DNA of 64,000 nucleotides from an uncultured Aquimarina sp. (lineage in GTDB: Bacteria > Bacteroidota > Bacteroidia > Flavobacteriales > Flavobacteriaceae): positions 1 to 64,000 of the forward strand of contig CANMLW010000007.1 of assembly GCA_947498705.1 (NCBI GenBank), in the 5' to 3' direction. A program made the position numbers and the translations under genes. This document shows, in pieces, positions 19,191 through 26,590 of the stretch (position 1 is the first letter of the stretch; each line of letters begins with the position of its first letter). Under the pieces are notes generated by a model. That model made no database searches and was not told where the DNA came from. It saw only the letters and a list, made by a program, of their open reading frames with translations.

Positions 19191-19274
19191 TTGGGTATCG
19201 GGTCTTGGGTATCGGGTTTCTGGTATCGGGTGTCGGGTCTTGGGTATCGGGTTTCGGGTGTCGGGTTTCGGGTG
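19191..19274 (+). repeat. Twelve-copy heptamer tandem repeat (TYGGGTN)
   Basis: Starting directly after the stop codon of the preceding gene, twelve consecutive 7-bp units read ttgggta, tcgggtc, ttgggta, tcgggtt, tctggta, tcgggtg and so on. Eleven units hold a GGG run, spaced by 4 nt, which is compatible with G-quadruplex formation on the plus strand or in RNA. Frames translated through it on either strand only produce heptad-like RPDTRYP or SGIGYRV patterns and are not genes. Confidence 0.9.
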
Positions 19275-19360
19275 CTGGGAGTATTTGACTTTGGACATCT
19301 GACTTCCAACCTAAAATAAAAACCAAAACCATAAAATTCGTAATTCATAATTAATTGGAT

Positions 19361-19368
19361 TATCTTTG
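19361..19368 (+). promoter_or_regulatory. -7 box (TAtcTTTG) of purB
   Basis: TATCTTTG, matching TAnnTTTG, lies 20 bp before the purB ATG. It indicates that purB can be transcribed separately from the HEAT-like gene. I cannot see a clear -33 element. Confidence 0.55.
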
Positions 19369-19388
19369 CAGCTTCAAAAACAAAAACT

Positions 19389-20732
19389 ATGTCATTATTT
19401 CCTTTGCAAGCCATCTCACCAATAGATGGACGCTATGCATCAAAGACAAAATCACTTAGTGCATTTTTTAGCGAAGAAGCGTTAATCAAGTATCGTGTTC
19501 TGGTAGAAATTGAATATTTTATTGCATTATGTGAGCAACCTTTACCTCAATTACAAGATATAGACAGTTCATTATTTGATCAACTTAGAGAAATCTATAC
19601 TTCTTTTTCTAGCGAAGATGCATTAGCAATAAAGGACATTGAAAAAGTAACCAACCACGATGTAAAAGCCGTAGAGTATTTTATCAAAGAAAAATTTGAT
19701 TCGCTAGGTTTACAAGCATATAAAGAGTTTATCCATTTTGGATTGACTTCGCAAGACATTAACAACACGGCTATCCCGCTTAGTATTAAAGAAGCGATTA
19801 GCAATGTATATATTCCAGAGTATACAGCACTTTTAGAAAAGTTAAAATCATTGGTAGATGAATGGTCGGGGGTTTCTATGCTGGCACGTACGCACGGGCA
19901 ACCAGCTTCTCCTACTCGCTTAGGAAAAGAGTTTCAGGTATATGTTACCCGATTAGAGGCGCAATTTGATTTGCTTAAAGATATCCCAAGTGCTGCAAAA
20001 TTTGGAGGTGCTACAGGGAATTATAACGCACATAAAGTAGCCTACCCATCGATAGACTGGAAAGCATTTGGTACTCACTTTGTACAAGAAAAATTGGGAT
20101 TACATCATTCTTTCCCAACAACACAAATCGAGCACTATGACCATATGGCTGCGCTTTTTGATGGGCTAAAACGTATCAATACCATCTTATTGGATCTGGA
20201 TCGTGATGTATGGACTTATGTGTCGATGGACTATTTTAAACAAAAAATTAAAAAAGGAGAAGTAGGTTCTTCTGCTATGCCACATAAAGTAAATCCAATC
20301 GATTTTGAAAATAGTGAAGGAAATTTAGGAATTGCTAATGCACTTTTTGAGCATTTATCACTAAAACTACCCGTAAGCCGTTTACAACGTGATCTAACCG
20401 ATAGTACAGTACTTAGAAATGTAGGTGTACCATTTGGCCATACAATCATTGCTTTTCAAGCTACCCTAAAAGGACTAAACAAACTTTTACTAAATCAAGA
20501 GAAGTTTGCAGAAGATCTTGAAAACAATTGGGCAGTAGTCGCAGAAGCGATACAAACTATTTTGCGTAGAGAAGCCTATCCAAATCCTTACGAAGCATTA
20601 AAAGGATTAACCCGAACCAACGAAAAAATAAACCAGAACTCTATTGCCAATTTTATAGAAACACTGGAAGTATCGGATACGATCAAAACCGAATTAAAAC
20701 AAATTACTCCTTCTAATTATACAGGAATATAA
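19389..20732 (+). CDS. purB: Adenylosuccinate lyase
   Basis: A 447-residue enzyme of the fumarase/aspartase superfamily. It cleaves SAICAR to AICAR plus fumarate and adenylosuccinate to AMP plus fumarate in purine synthesis. The N-terminus AISPIDGRYASKTKSLSAFFS is diagnostic. TSQDINNTA, ARTHGQPASPT and the flexible signature loop GSSAMPHKVNPIDFENSEGN with its catalytic Ser are all present. The length agrees with the bacterial long form (about 450). It has its own -7 box and a terminator directly downstream. Cytoplasmic. Confidence 0.97.
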   Translation: MSLFPLQAISPIDGRYASKTKSLSAFFSEEALIKYRVLVEIEYFIALCEQPLPQLQDIDSSLFDQLREIYTSFSSEDALAIKDIEKVTNHDVKAVEYFIKEKFDSLGLQAYKEFIHFGLTSQDINNTAIPLSIKEAISNVYIPEYTALLEKLKSLVDEWSGVSMLARTHGQPASPTRLGKEFQVYVTRLEAQFDLLKDIPSAAKFGGATGNYNAHKVAYPSIDWKAFGTHFVQEKLGLHHSFPTTQIEHYDHMAALFDGLKRINTILLDLDRDVWTYVSMDYFKQKIKKGEVGSSAMPHKVNPIDFENSEGNLGIANALFEHLSLKLPVSRLQRDLTDSTVLRNVGVPFGHTIIAFQATLKGLNKLLLNQEKFAEDLENNWAVVAEAIQTILRREAYPNPYEALKGLTRTNEKINQNSIANFIETLEVSDTIKTELKQITPSNYTGI

Positions 20733-20755
20733 AAAGAAGTAAAAACACTTTTTCT

Positions 20756-20789
20756 AAAAGCTCTGATACAATTTATCAGGGCTTTTTTT
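20756..20789 (+). terminator. Rho-independent terminator of purB
   Basis: A 10-bp stem (agctctgata/tatcagggct, one G-U pair, 5-nt loop) is followed by seven T's, 24 bp after the purB stop codon. Confidence 0.85.
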
Positions 20790-21138
20790 GTTGTATTACC
20801 ATAATTACAAGAGACTAAAATGTAAGAAAACGTCTTATAAGTCAAAAAGAATTAACCACAACTATTCCTACATCTAGAAACGTCGACACAAATCTGGTTT
20901 TCAAAAATCAAACAACAATCTGATTTAAAATAGTTTAAGCACCTAAAAACTTTTCAAAAAAAGACAAACCTTATAGATACAAAACTTAAAAAAACCTACA
21001 GTTACCGTAAGATTATTATTACATAAAAACATGACTCCTACACTACAAAAACCGTAACAATCACTTAAAACAGCGAATTAGGTGATCGACTTTTTCTTTA
21101 GTTACTTCGAACTATCTTAAAACCAAAAAAATAACAAC
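20790..21138. other. Intergenic region without recognisable features
   Basis: About 350 bp of AT-rich sequence between the purB terminator and the next lipoprotein gene. It should include the promoter of that gene, but I see no clear TAnnTTTG box and no repeat. Confidence 0.4.
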
Positions 21139-21636
21139 ATGAAATTTAATTTGAAATCTGTTTTGACGGTAGTTCTTGTATCTATTGTAATGGTATCTTG
21201 CGGAGAAGATGCCGAAATTGAAAACACCAACGCTGCTACTGCGCTTGATTTGGTAGGAACTGTAGAATATCGTACGGCTACCAAAGAAGAACTTCAGAAA
21301 ATCCAAAAACCAACCGATAACAAGGCAAATTGCACCTTACACGGTGACACCGGTTGTTCTGATGGTGCTGCATCAGAATTTGAGCGCTATGTAAGAGAAT
21401 GTACTACCTATCCTCGTATCTGGCCACCAACAGGAGCAATAGAAATCAAATACAAAAGTATGGTATACTATGTAGATGGTGATTCTGATATTAACCTGGA
21501 TCATTACCAAGACGATCTTCAGGCACATGTAAGCACTCTAGGAACTGCGGCCTTTATCGACGCCGATATCATTTTCTGGCAATGTAATGACAGAGAACAA
21601 AACTCTTGCGTCATCAAATACACCGTTTACAAATAG
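21139..21636 (+). CDS. Lipoprotein of unknown function
   Basis: A 165-residue protein with a signal peptide and a lipobox ending VMVSC (Cys21), so it is probably anchored in a membrane facing the periplasm or surface. The mature part contains six further Cys residues (for example NCTLHGDTGCSDG, RECTTYP and WQCNDREQNSC), which suggests disulfide bonds. I recognise no family. The gene is alone, with purB upstream and a convergent DUF4252 gene downstream. Confidence 0.75.
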   Translation: MKFNLKSVLTVVLVSIVMVSCGEDAEIENTNAATALDLVGTVEYRTATKEELQKIQKPTDNKANCTLHGDTGCSDGAASEFERYVRECTTYPRIWPPTGAIEIKYKSMVYYVDGDSDINLDHYQDDLQAHVSTLGTAAFIDADIIFWQCNDREQNSCVIKYTVYK

Positions 21637-21697
21637 TACTATCTATGATATTTTGTACTTAAAACTAATTAATAATAATGTCTTAAGAACTTAAATA

Positions 21698-21781
21698 GTT
21701 CCTTCTCTATCTGGGAGAAGGTTAGGATGAGGGTTTTTTACTATAGTTACCCCTCTCCTTAATCCTATCCCAAAGAGGAAA
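21698..21781. repeat. REP-like inverted pair, second locus
   Basis: A unit ttccttctctatctgggaga followed by aggttaggatgaggg is answered by an inverted unit (cccctctccttaatcctatc then ccaaagagga). The arrangement is the same as at 11387-11472, with diverged sequence. Confidence 0.7.
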
Positions 21782-21841
21782 TACCAAAAGTTTACAGTTT
21801 AGGTATCTATCTTAAGATTAAAGTTCAATCCTATTAAATAA

Positions 21842-21880
21842 AAAAGCAGTTGTATAAAACATACAACTGCTTTTATTTTA
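21842..21880. terminator. Bidirectional terminator between convergent genes
   Basis: A perfect 14-bp stem (aaaagcagttgtat/atacaactgctttt, 5-nt loop) with a T-rich flank on the plus strand and an A/T-rich flank on the other side. It lies between the plus-strand lipoprotein gene and the minus-strand DUF4252 operon, 24 bp from the latter's last stop. Confidence 0.85.
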
Positions 21881-21903
21881 TAAGCGAATTAGAGCTCCTA
21901 GTA

Positions 21904-22449
21904 TTAATCAATAGAAATTCCTTCGGCTATTTCTTTTAAGGCCCCAAGATCTAATCTACCTTGTTCTACAGAACGTGCCAATTTGATCATTTTTTCGGGT
22001 TTCATATTATCGCCCAAAATACGCACCAAAGCCAATCCTTTGCTCTGATCGGTTGCAAATACCACCACCTCATCTATATTTTCTTCTCCCAGAGACTTAA
22101 GCACGACTTTGGTATCATTAGATCCAAATCGTATCAGAGTTTCATAGGTATCTGATTTTAGAATATTACTAATATCATTGGTCTCTTTATCATAGGCATT
22201 TTGCATCTCTTCATTTTTAAGTGGCAATAACAATAAATTTACCTTATGAATACTATTTAGTGCCTCTTTCTCTTCTTCGTTTAGATTAACTGCATCTGTT
22301 CTTATCAAACTAGCAGGCAGATCCAAAGAAATAAAATTTGCATCATTTTGATGATCTATAAAGTATTTCTGTAACGAAGGATCATTGTTACAACTTATCG
22401 ATAAAGAAATACCTATAATTGCTACGATCCAAATTCCTATATTTTTCAT
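21904..22449 (-). CDS. DUF4252 domain lipoprotein
   Basis: A 181-residue protein with a signal peptide ending ISLSISC (Cys20), so probably a lipoprotein. The mature region matches the DUF4252 pattern: LIRFGSNDTKVVLKSLGEENIDEVVVFATD, followed by a terminal LARSVEQGRLDLGALKEIAE helix. The function of DUF4252 is unknown. It is the last gene of a four-gene operon headed by an ECF sigma factor and is a paralogue of the gene before it. The 216-bp gap to that gene is long, so it may also have its own promoter. Confidence 0.8.
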   Translation of the reverse strand: MKNIGIWIVAIIGISLSISCNNDPSLQKYFIDHQNDANFISLDLPASLIRTDAVNLNEEEKEALNSIHKVNLLLLPLKNEEMQNAYDKETNDISNILKSDTYETLIRFGSNDTKVVLKSLGEENIDEVVVFATDQSKGLALVRILGDNMKPEKMIKLARSVEQGRLDLGALKEIAEGISID

Positions 22450-22665
22450 ATCCGTTTTTTGATTGATTATTTTTGATTGATCTAGTATATACTATCACAT
22501 ACTTTTTTTGTGATATACTTCTATTTTAAAATATGGCAAAACAGCTCTTTTAGACTTTTACATCAAACCGAACTGCCTTACCCCTTTTAGTAATTAGCCT
22601 AAATTATGTGTTGTAACGTCTTATCAACTCCAGTTACTATACTAAAGTATCCAAACACTATTTGA

Positions 22666-23205
22666 TTAATTACCTTTTTTTACATTCTTAAGCTCTTTTC
22701 CGCCAGGTATGTTTAAATCATTGGCCAGTTTAGACACTTGCTTAAGATCTATATTACCGGTAATGGTCAAAATAACGGTTTCTGGCCCTCCTGTTTTATC
22801 ATCATTACCTTGCAAGTACATAAAAAGTTCTCTTACATGATCTTCATCGCTTCCTGGCTTTATATAAAATTTAATGTTCTCGCCATCATCACTTTTTATT
22901 CGCATTAATTCATCTAATGAAGAGCTCTTTAAATACGTCTGTACATCTGTTCTCATTTGGTCACTAACTTTCTTGTTTTCTGTTACAAAAACCTTTATGT
23001 TATTAATATTTTCTACCAAATTAAGATACTCCTGAGTTTCTTTATCAGAGCTTTCGAAGTCTATCTTGCTAAGTAACTTAAACATTTTGCTAGTCATTAC
23101 CATCGAGGTAACATCTTTCATGTTTTCATACTTATCAAAATAACTTTGGGCATTCGATACAAAAGGTAAAACGACCAGTGCTAAAACAATTGCTATTTTT
23201 TTCAT
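22666..23205 (-). CDS. DUF4252 domain protein, exported
   Basis: A 179-residue protein with a cleavable signal peptide (residues 1-19, ending SNAQS) and no lipobox, so it should be periplasmic or secreted. The mature part (MTSKMFKLLSKIDF, VFVTENKKVS, ELFMYLQGNDD, VILTITGNIDLKQVSKLANDL) follows the DUF4252 pattern. It lies 43 bp behind the anti-sigma gene and should be co-transcribed with it. Together with its paralogue downstream it is a probable target of the locally encoded sigma factor. Confidence 0.82.
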   Translation of the reverse strand: MKKIAIVLALVVLPFVSNAQSYFDKYENMKDVTSMVMTSKMFKLLSKIDFESSDKETQEYLNLVENINNIKVFVTENKKVSDQMRTDVQTYLKSSSLDELMRIKSDDGENIKFYIKPGSDEDHVRELFMYLQGNDDKTGGPETVILTITGNIDLKQVSKLANDLNIPGGKELKNVKKGN

Positions 23206-23248
23206 AATAATTACATTTATACAATCACGAGTATAACTCGTAGTTTTT

Positions 23249-23683
23249 TTATTTAATAAATTTATTTTTAGTGTTTTCGAATTTTTTCAGGTACACTAGT
23301 TCCTGTTTGCCTTCATTCATATACGAAGAAACCATTTTTAATATTTTCTTGGTCTCTTGCAATGCTATTTCGGGATCTTCGTAAGTATCTATTGATTCTG
23401 AAGGCTTATTTATATCACTCATAAAAATCCCTGCTATTAACACAACCGAAGCTGCGATACCCACCCAGGCGTACCTCGTTTTTTTCTTTGGTTTGATTTT
23501 AAAATCTCGGGTAGCTGTAATGGTACTTTCTTCAGAAAAATACTGAAACATGCTTTTGTAATGTTCGAGGTGAGGCGACACAGTTTCTCTGGTAAAATAT
23601 ACCTTCAATTCTTTTTCTTCAGAAATGGTCGTTTTGCCTTCGAAATACTTTTCTAGTAGTTTTTCTATGTTAGACAACTCCAT
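23249..23683 (-). CDS. Anti-sigma factor-like single-pass membrane protein
   Basis: A 144-residue protein with a soluble N-terminus (residues 1-68), one membrane segment (about 71-88, YAWVGIAASVVLIAGIF) and a short periplasmic tail. The N-terminus (IEKLLEKYFEGKTTISEEKELKVYF) resembles the N-terminal part of Bacteroidota anti-sigma proteins. Its start overlaps the end of the sigma gene by 14 bp, indicating translational coupling. The predicted role is to hold the ECF sigma factor at the membrane; this comes from context and topology, since no zinc-binding ZAS motif is present. Confidence 0.75.
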   Translation of the reverse strand: MELSNIEKLLEKYFEGKTTISEEKELKVYFTRETVSPHLEHYKSMFQYFSEESTITATRDFKIKPKKKTRYAWVGIAASVVLIAGIFMSDINKPSESIDTYEDPEIALQETKKILKMVSSYMNEGKQELVYLKKFENTKNKFIK

Positions 23684-24179
23684 AATTATGTTTTTTTAAT
23701 AATTCTTCTCTAATTTTTTTTCTTCCTCTCGATAATGCAACTCTAACCGCTCCTTCTTTAATGTCGAGCATTTTTGCTATTTCTACATTATCGTACTGTT
23801 CTATATCTCTTAACTGTATAATAAGCCGTTGTTGTTCTGGCAAATCATTCATTATTTTTTCTACCCATGTAAAACTGTCTTTTGCTTCTACCTGTCGCTG
23901 TAAAGAAGGTTGTTCATCCTTATAATTACTATGAACAATCTTTAGATTTCCTGCTTCTTTTCCTTTTAACTTGTCAAAACAATAGTTTTTGGTCATTGTC
24001 ATCGCAAAAGCCTCGACATTATTATACTCTTGCATTTTATTTTTATTCTTCCAAAGCTTTAGCAAGATCTCTTGCGTAGCATCTTCTGCTTCCTCGTTAC
24101 TTACCAATAACCGTTTGGCCATCCTAAATAGCTTATCTTTAAACTTATCGGTAAGCGTTATAAATGCGCTCTCTTTCAT
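23670..24179 (-). CDS. RNA polymerase sigma factor, ECF (sigma-70) family
   Basis: A 169-residue ECF sigma factor. Region 2 covers residues about 10-80 (LFRMAKRLLVSNEEAEDATQEILLKLWKN), with the core-binding and -10-recognising part. Region 4 covers about 105-160 (LPEQQRLIIQLRDIEQYDNVEIAKMLDIKEGAVRVALSRGRKKI), a helix-turn-helix for -35 contact. It heads the operon sigma, anti-sigma, DUF4252, DUF4252. A 12-bp palindrome (gttttataaaac) lies just upstream at 24191-24202. The signal it answers is unknown; autoregulation is likely. Confidence 0.93.
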   Translation of the reverse strand: MKESAFITLTDKFKDKLFRMAKRLLVSNEEAEDATQEILLKLWKNKNKMQEYNNVEAFAMTMTKNYCFDKLKGKEAGNLKIVHSNYKDEQPSLQRQVEAKDSFTWVEKIMNDLPEQQRLIIQLRDIEQYDNVEIAKMLDIKEGAVRVALSRGRKKIREELLKKHNYGVV

Positions 24180-24438
24180 TTTGATTGGTGGTTTTATAAA
24201 ACTCTGTTAGCTTTATACCTTGGAGACGACTATATCTTTAATTTGTTACATTCTTTTTTTAATTTACAATAAAGTAGTTACTTTTAACGCTATATAGTAA
24301 ACTATGTTATACTGCAATATCTCTTTATAATAATGAGTAATTTGGGAAGAATATACTACCTTGAGGTAATTGTTATAAAGTTGCTTTCTAGCAACATATA
24401 GTAAAACGTAGATGATCAGAACAATAAAAATTTAATAC

Positions 24439-25908
24439 ATGCAAAATTTAAAGCACATAAAACGTATCCAGTATTTTCTATTACTTTTATTAGTTGGTAA
24501 TTTATGTACCGGATGTTTTACTGATAAAGATGATGAAGTACAAACACCAACAGCCAGCTCGATACATGATTTTATCTGGAAAGGATTAAATGCTTTTTAC
24601 TTGTATAAAGAAGAGGTTAGTGATCTGCAGAACGATCGATTTTCTTCTAATGAGGACTATGCTGCATTTTTAAATGGATTTACATCGCCAGAAGAAATTT
24701 TTAATGCGTTGCGAACCAAAAGAATAGTTGGAGAAATACCAGTAGATGATTTTAGCTTTTTGGTAGATGATTATGTAGCATTAGAACAAGCTTTTGACGG
24801 GATTACCAAAAACCACGGAATGGAATATGGTTTAAGAATATATGATGAAGACAGAGATAAATCTGATGATGAAATAAGAAAAGTATACGGATATGTAAGA
24901 TATGTTCTTCCTAATACTGATGCATCTGGCAAAGGAATCGAAAGAGGTTATATTTTTAGTACCATAAATGGCGCTCAAATCACCAACAAAAATTTTAGAC
25001 AACTAAGTGACCTAGATAGTTATACTTTGGGTTGGGCTTCTTTTAATAACGGAAACCCACAATCTAATGGTTCTACGGTATCACTTTCTAAAGTACAATA
25101 CACAGAAAATCCCGTTTTTCTAACAACAACTATAGATATAAGCGGTAGAAAGGTAGGATATCTAATGTATAACTCTTTTACTGCAGATTTTGACGAGCAA
25201 CTTAATACTGCTTTTGGTGACTTAAAAACTGCCGGAATAACCGATTTGGTGTTAGATCTTAGATATAATGGTGGTGGGTCTGTACGATCTGCTATCGACT
25301 TGTCTAGTATGATTACAGGGCAATTTAAAGATCAGGTTTTCACAACCGAGCAATGGAATGATGATCGACAAGAACAATTTGGAGATACTAATCGTTTTGG
25401 AGACCAGCTAAGAACCGAAACTGCAATCAATAGTCTTAATTTATCAGAAGTATATATTTTGACCTCTAGAAGTTCTGCTTCTGCCAGTGAATTGGTTATT
25501 AATGCTTTGGACCCTTACATCACTGTAAAGAAAGTAGGAACTACCACACGAGGAAAATTTCAGGCTTCGATTACATTATATGACACAGATGGTTTTGGCA
25601 GGAACGGAGCCGAATTAGCAGGACATACTTATGCCATGCAACCATTAGTGCTAAAATCTATCAATTCTAATGGTGTTACTGATTATTTTGCCGGTTTTGA
25701 TCCAGATATAGAAATTGCAGAACAATATGATGCATTAGGTGTATTAGGAAATGAAAATGAACCACTACTAAAAGCCGCATTAGATGATATCACAGGCGCA
25801 ATTCCTAAGTTTTCAAAATCTAGCATCGATCCATTTGATCACTTAAAGAATTTTGGAGACAGCAAGATGTTTTCTCCTATATACGAACGCATGTATAAAG
25901 AAAATTAG
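24439..25908 (+). CDS. S41 family peptidase (C-terminal processing protease-like), lipoprotein
   Basis: A 489-residue lipoprotein: the signal peptide ends at TGC (Cys26). After an N-terminal helical domain (about 40-110) comes a PDZ-like region (about 110-215), including RGYIFSTINGAQIT. The S41 catalytic domain (about 220-440) shows KVGYLMYNSF, LVLDLRYNGGGSV and the nucleophile Ser in SRSSASASELVINAL, followed by VGTTTRGK. The family cleaves unfolded or C-terminal peptides outside the cytoplasm. It is transcribed divergently from the ECF sigma operon and has its own terminator. Confidence 0.9.
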   Translation: MQNLKHIKRIQYFLLLLLVGNLCTGCFTDKDDEVQTPTASSIHDFIWKGLNAFYLYKEEVSDLQNDRFSSNEDYAAFLNGFTSPEEIFNALRTKRIVGEIPVDDFSFLVDDYVALEQAFDGITKNHGMEYGLRIYDEDRDKSDDEIRKVYGYVRYVLPNTDASGKGIERGYIFSTINGAQITNKNFRQLSDLDSYTLGWASFNNGNPQSNGSTVSLSKVQYTENPVFLTTTIDISGRKVGYLMYNSFTADFDEQLNTAFGDLKTAGITDLVLDLRYNGGGSVRSAIDLSSMITGQFKDQVFTTEQWNDDRQEQFGDTNRFGDQLRTETAINSLNLSEVYILTSRSSASASELVINALDPYITVKKVGTTTRGKFQASITLYDTDGFGRNGAELAGHTYAMQPLVLKSINSNGVTDYFAGFDPDIEIAEQYDALGVLGNENEPLLKAALDDITGAIPKFSKSSIDPFDHLKNFGDSKMFSPIYERMYKEN

Positions 25909-25972
25909 TCCTTTTTATAATAGCTGGATATACCCAATAATTAGCTATTAAGAAAATACATTATAAAAAATT

Positions 25973-26010
25973 AAGCAATCAGTTTTGACTAAAGCTGATT
26001 GCTTTTTTTT
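25973..26010 (+). terminator. Rho-independent terminator of the S41 peptidase gene
   Basis: A perfect 10-bp stem (aagcaatcag/ctgattgctt, 12-nt loop) is followed by T's, about 65 bp after the stop codon. Confidence 0.8.
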
Positions 26011-26590
26011 ATATCATAATATAACTCCCACCACAACCTTATTCATAACAAAAACTTAATTACCAGTAGTTTAATTAAGAAAGTTTTATGTTTTCGTTTA
26101 TTAATAATTTTATTACTTTGCAACCAAGTTGCATTAACAATGCTTTATAACACACAAACTCAAAAAACATGCTTACACTAATTAACAATGGTAGTATATA
26201 CTATCTATTAGATCTTTACAAAACTAATAACAAGAAGTATCAAAATTATTTTTAGGTAAGGAAACCGGCACTCATATTCCGGTTAATTCACTTCTTGAAT
26301 AAATTAGATACCCTACATCCAAATTGCAGAAAACAACATAGCAAAAAAGCTATTCTCCTACTGGTATTCACTTTATAGTACTTCTGTAAATACCAACAAG
26401 AACTGATTCACTTAACTATCTGCAGTATTAAATGATATAGGCAAAACTAATAACCACCTAATAGAATAACAATCTATTGGGGAGGAAGAACTACGCACCT
26501 TTTGCATTAAAAAGAGACAACAAACACACTTAATGATATCATTAAACTAAGTATTTAACCAAAATAAACATTAACACAATTCAATTAATT
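26011..26590 (+). promoter_or_regulatory. Long leader/intergenic region before the S8 protease, with nested hairpins
   Basis: 580 bp without a gene. A -7-like TTACTTTG occurs at about 26113-26120, which would leave a leader of about 460 nt. Nested pairings are visible: caagaagt (26231-26238) with acttcttg (26290-26297), enclosing aaccgg (26063+200 to 26268) with ccggtt (26279-26284). A palindrome, tagtatatacta, lies near 26192. No known riboswitch class is recognisable. Promoter placement and RNA structure are inference. Confidence 0.4.

Noticed and set aside
19068-19414. Proline-rich or glycine-rich frames on both strands around 19.1-19.4 kb
   Set aside because: They are translations of the heptamer tandem repeat and change reading with no codon preference.
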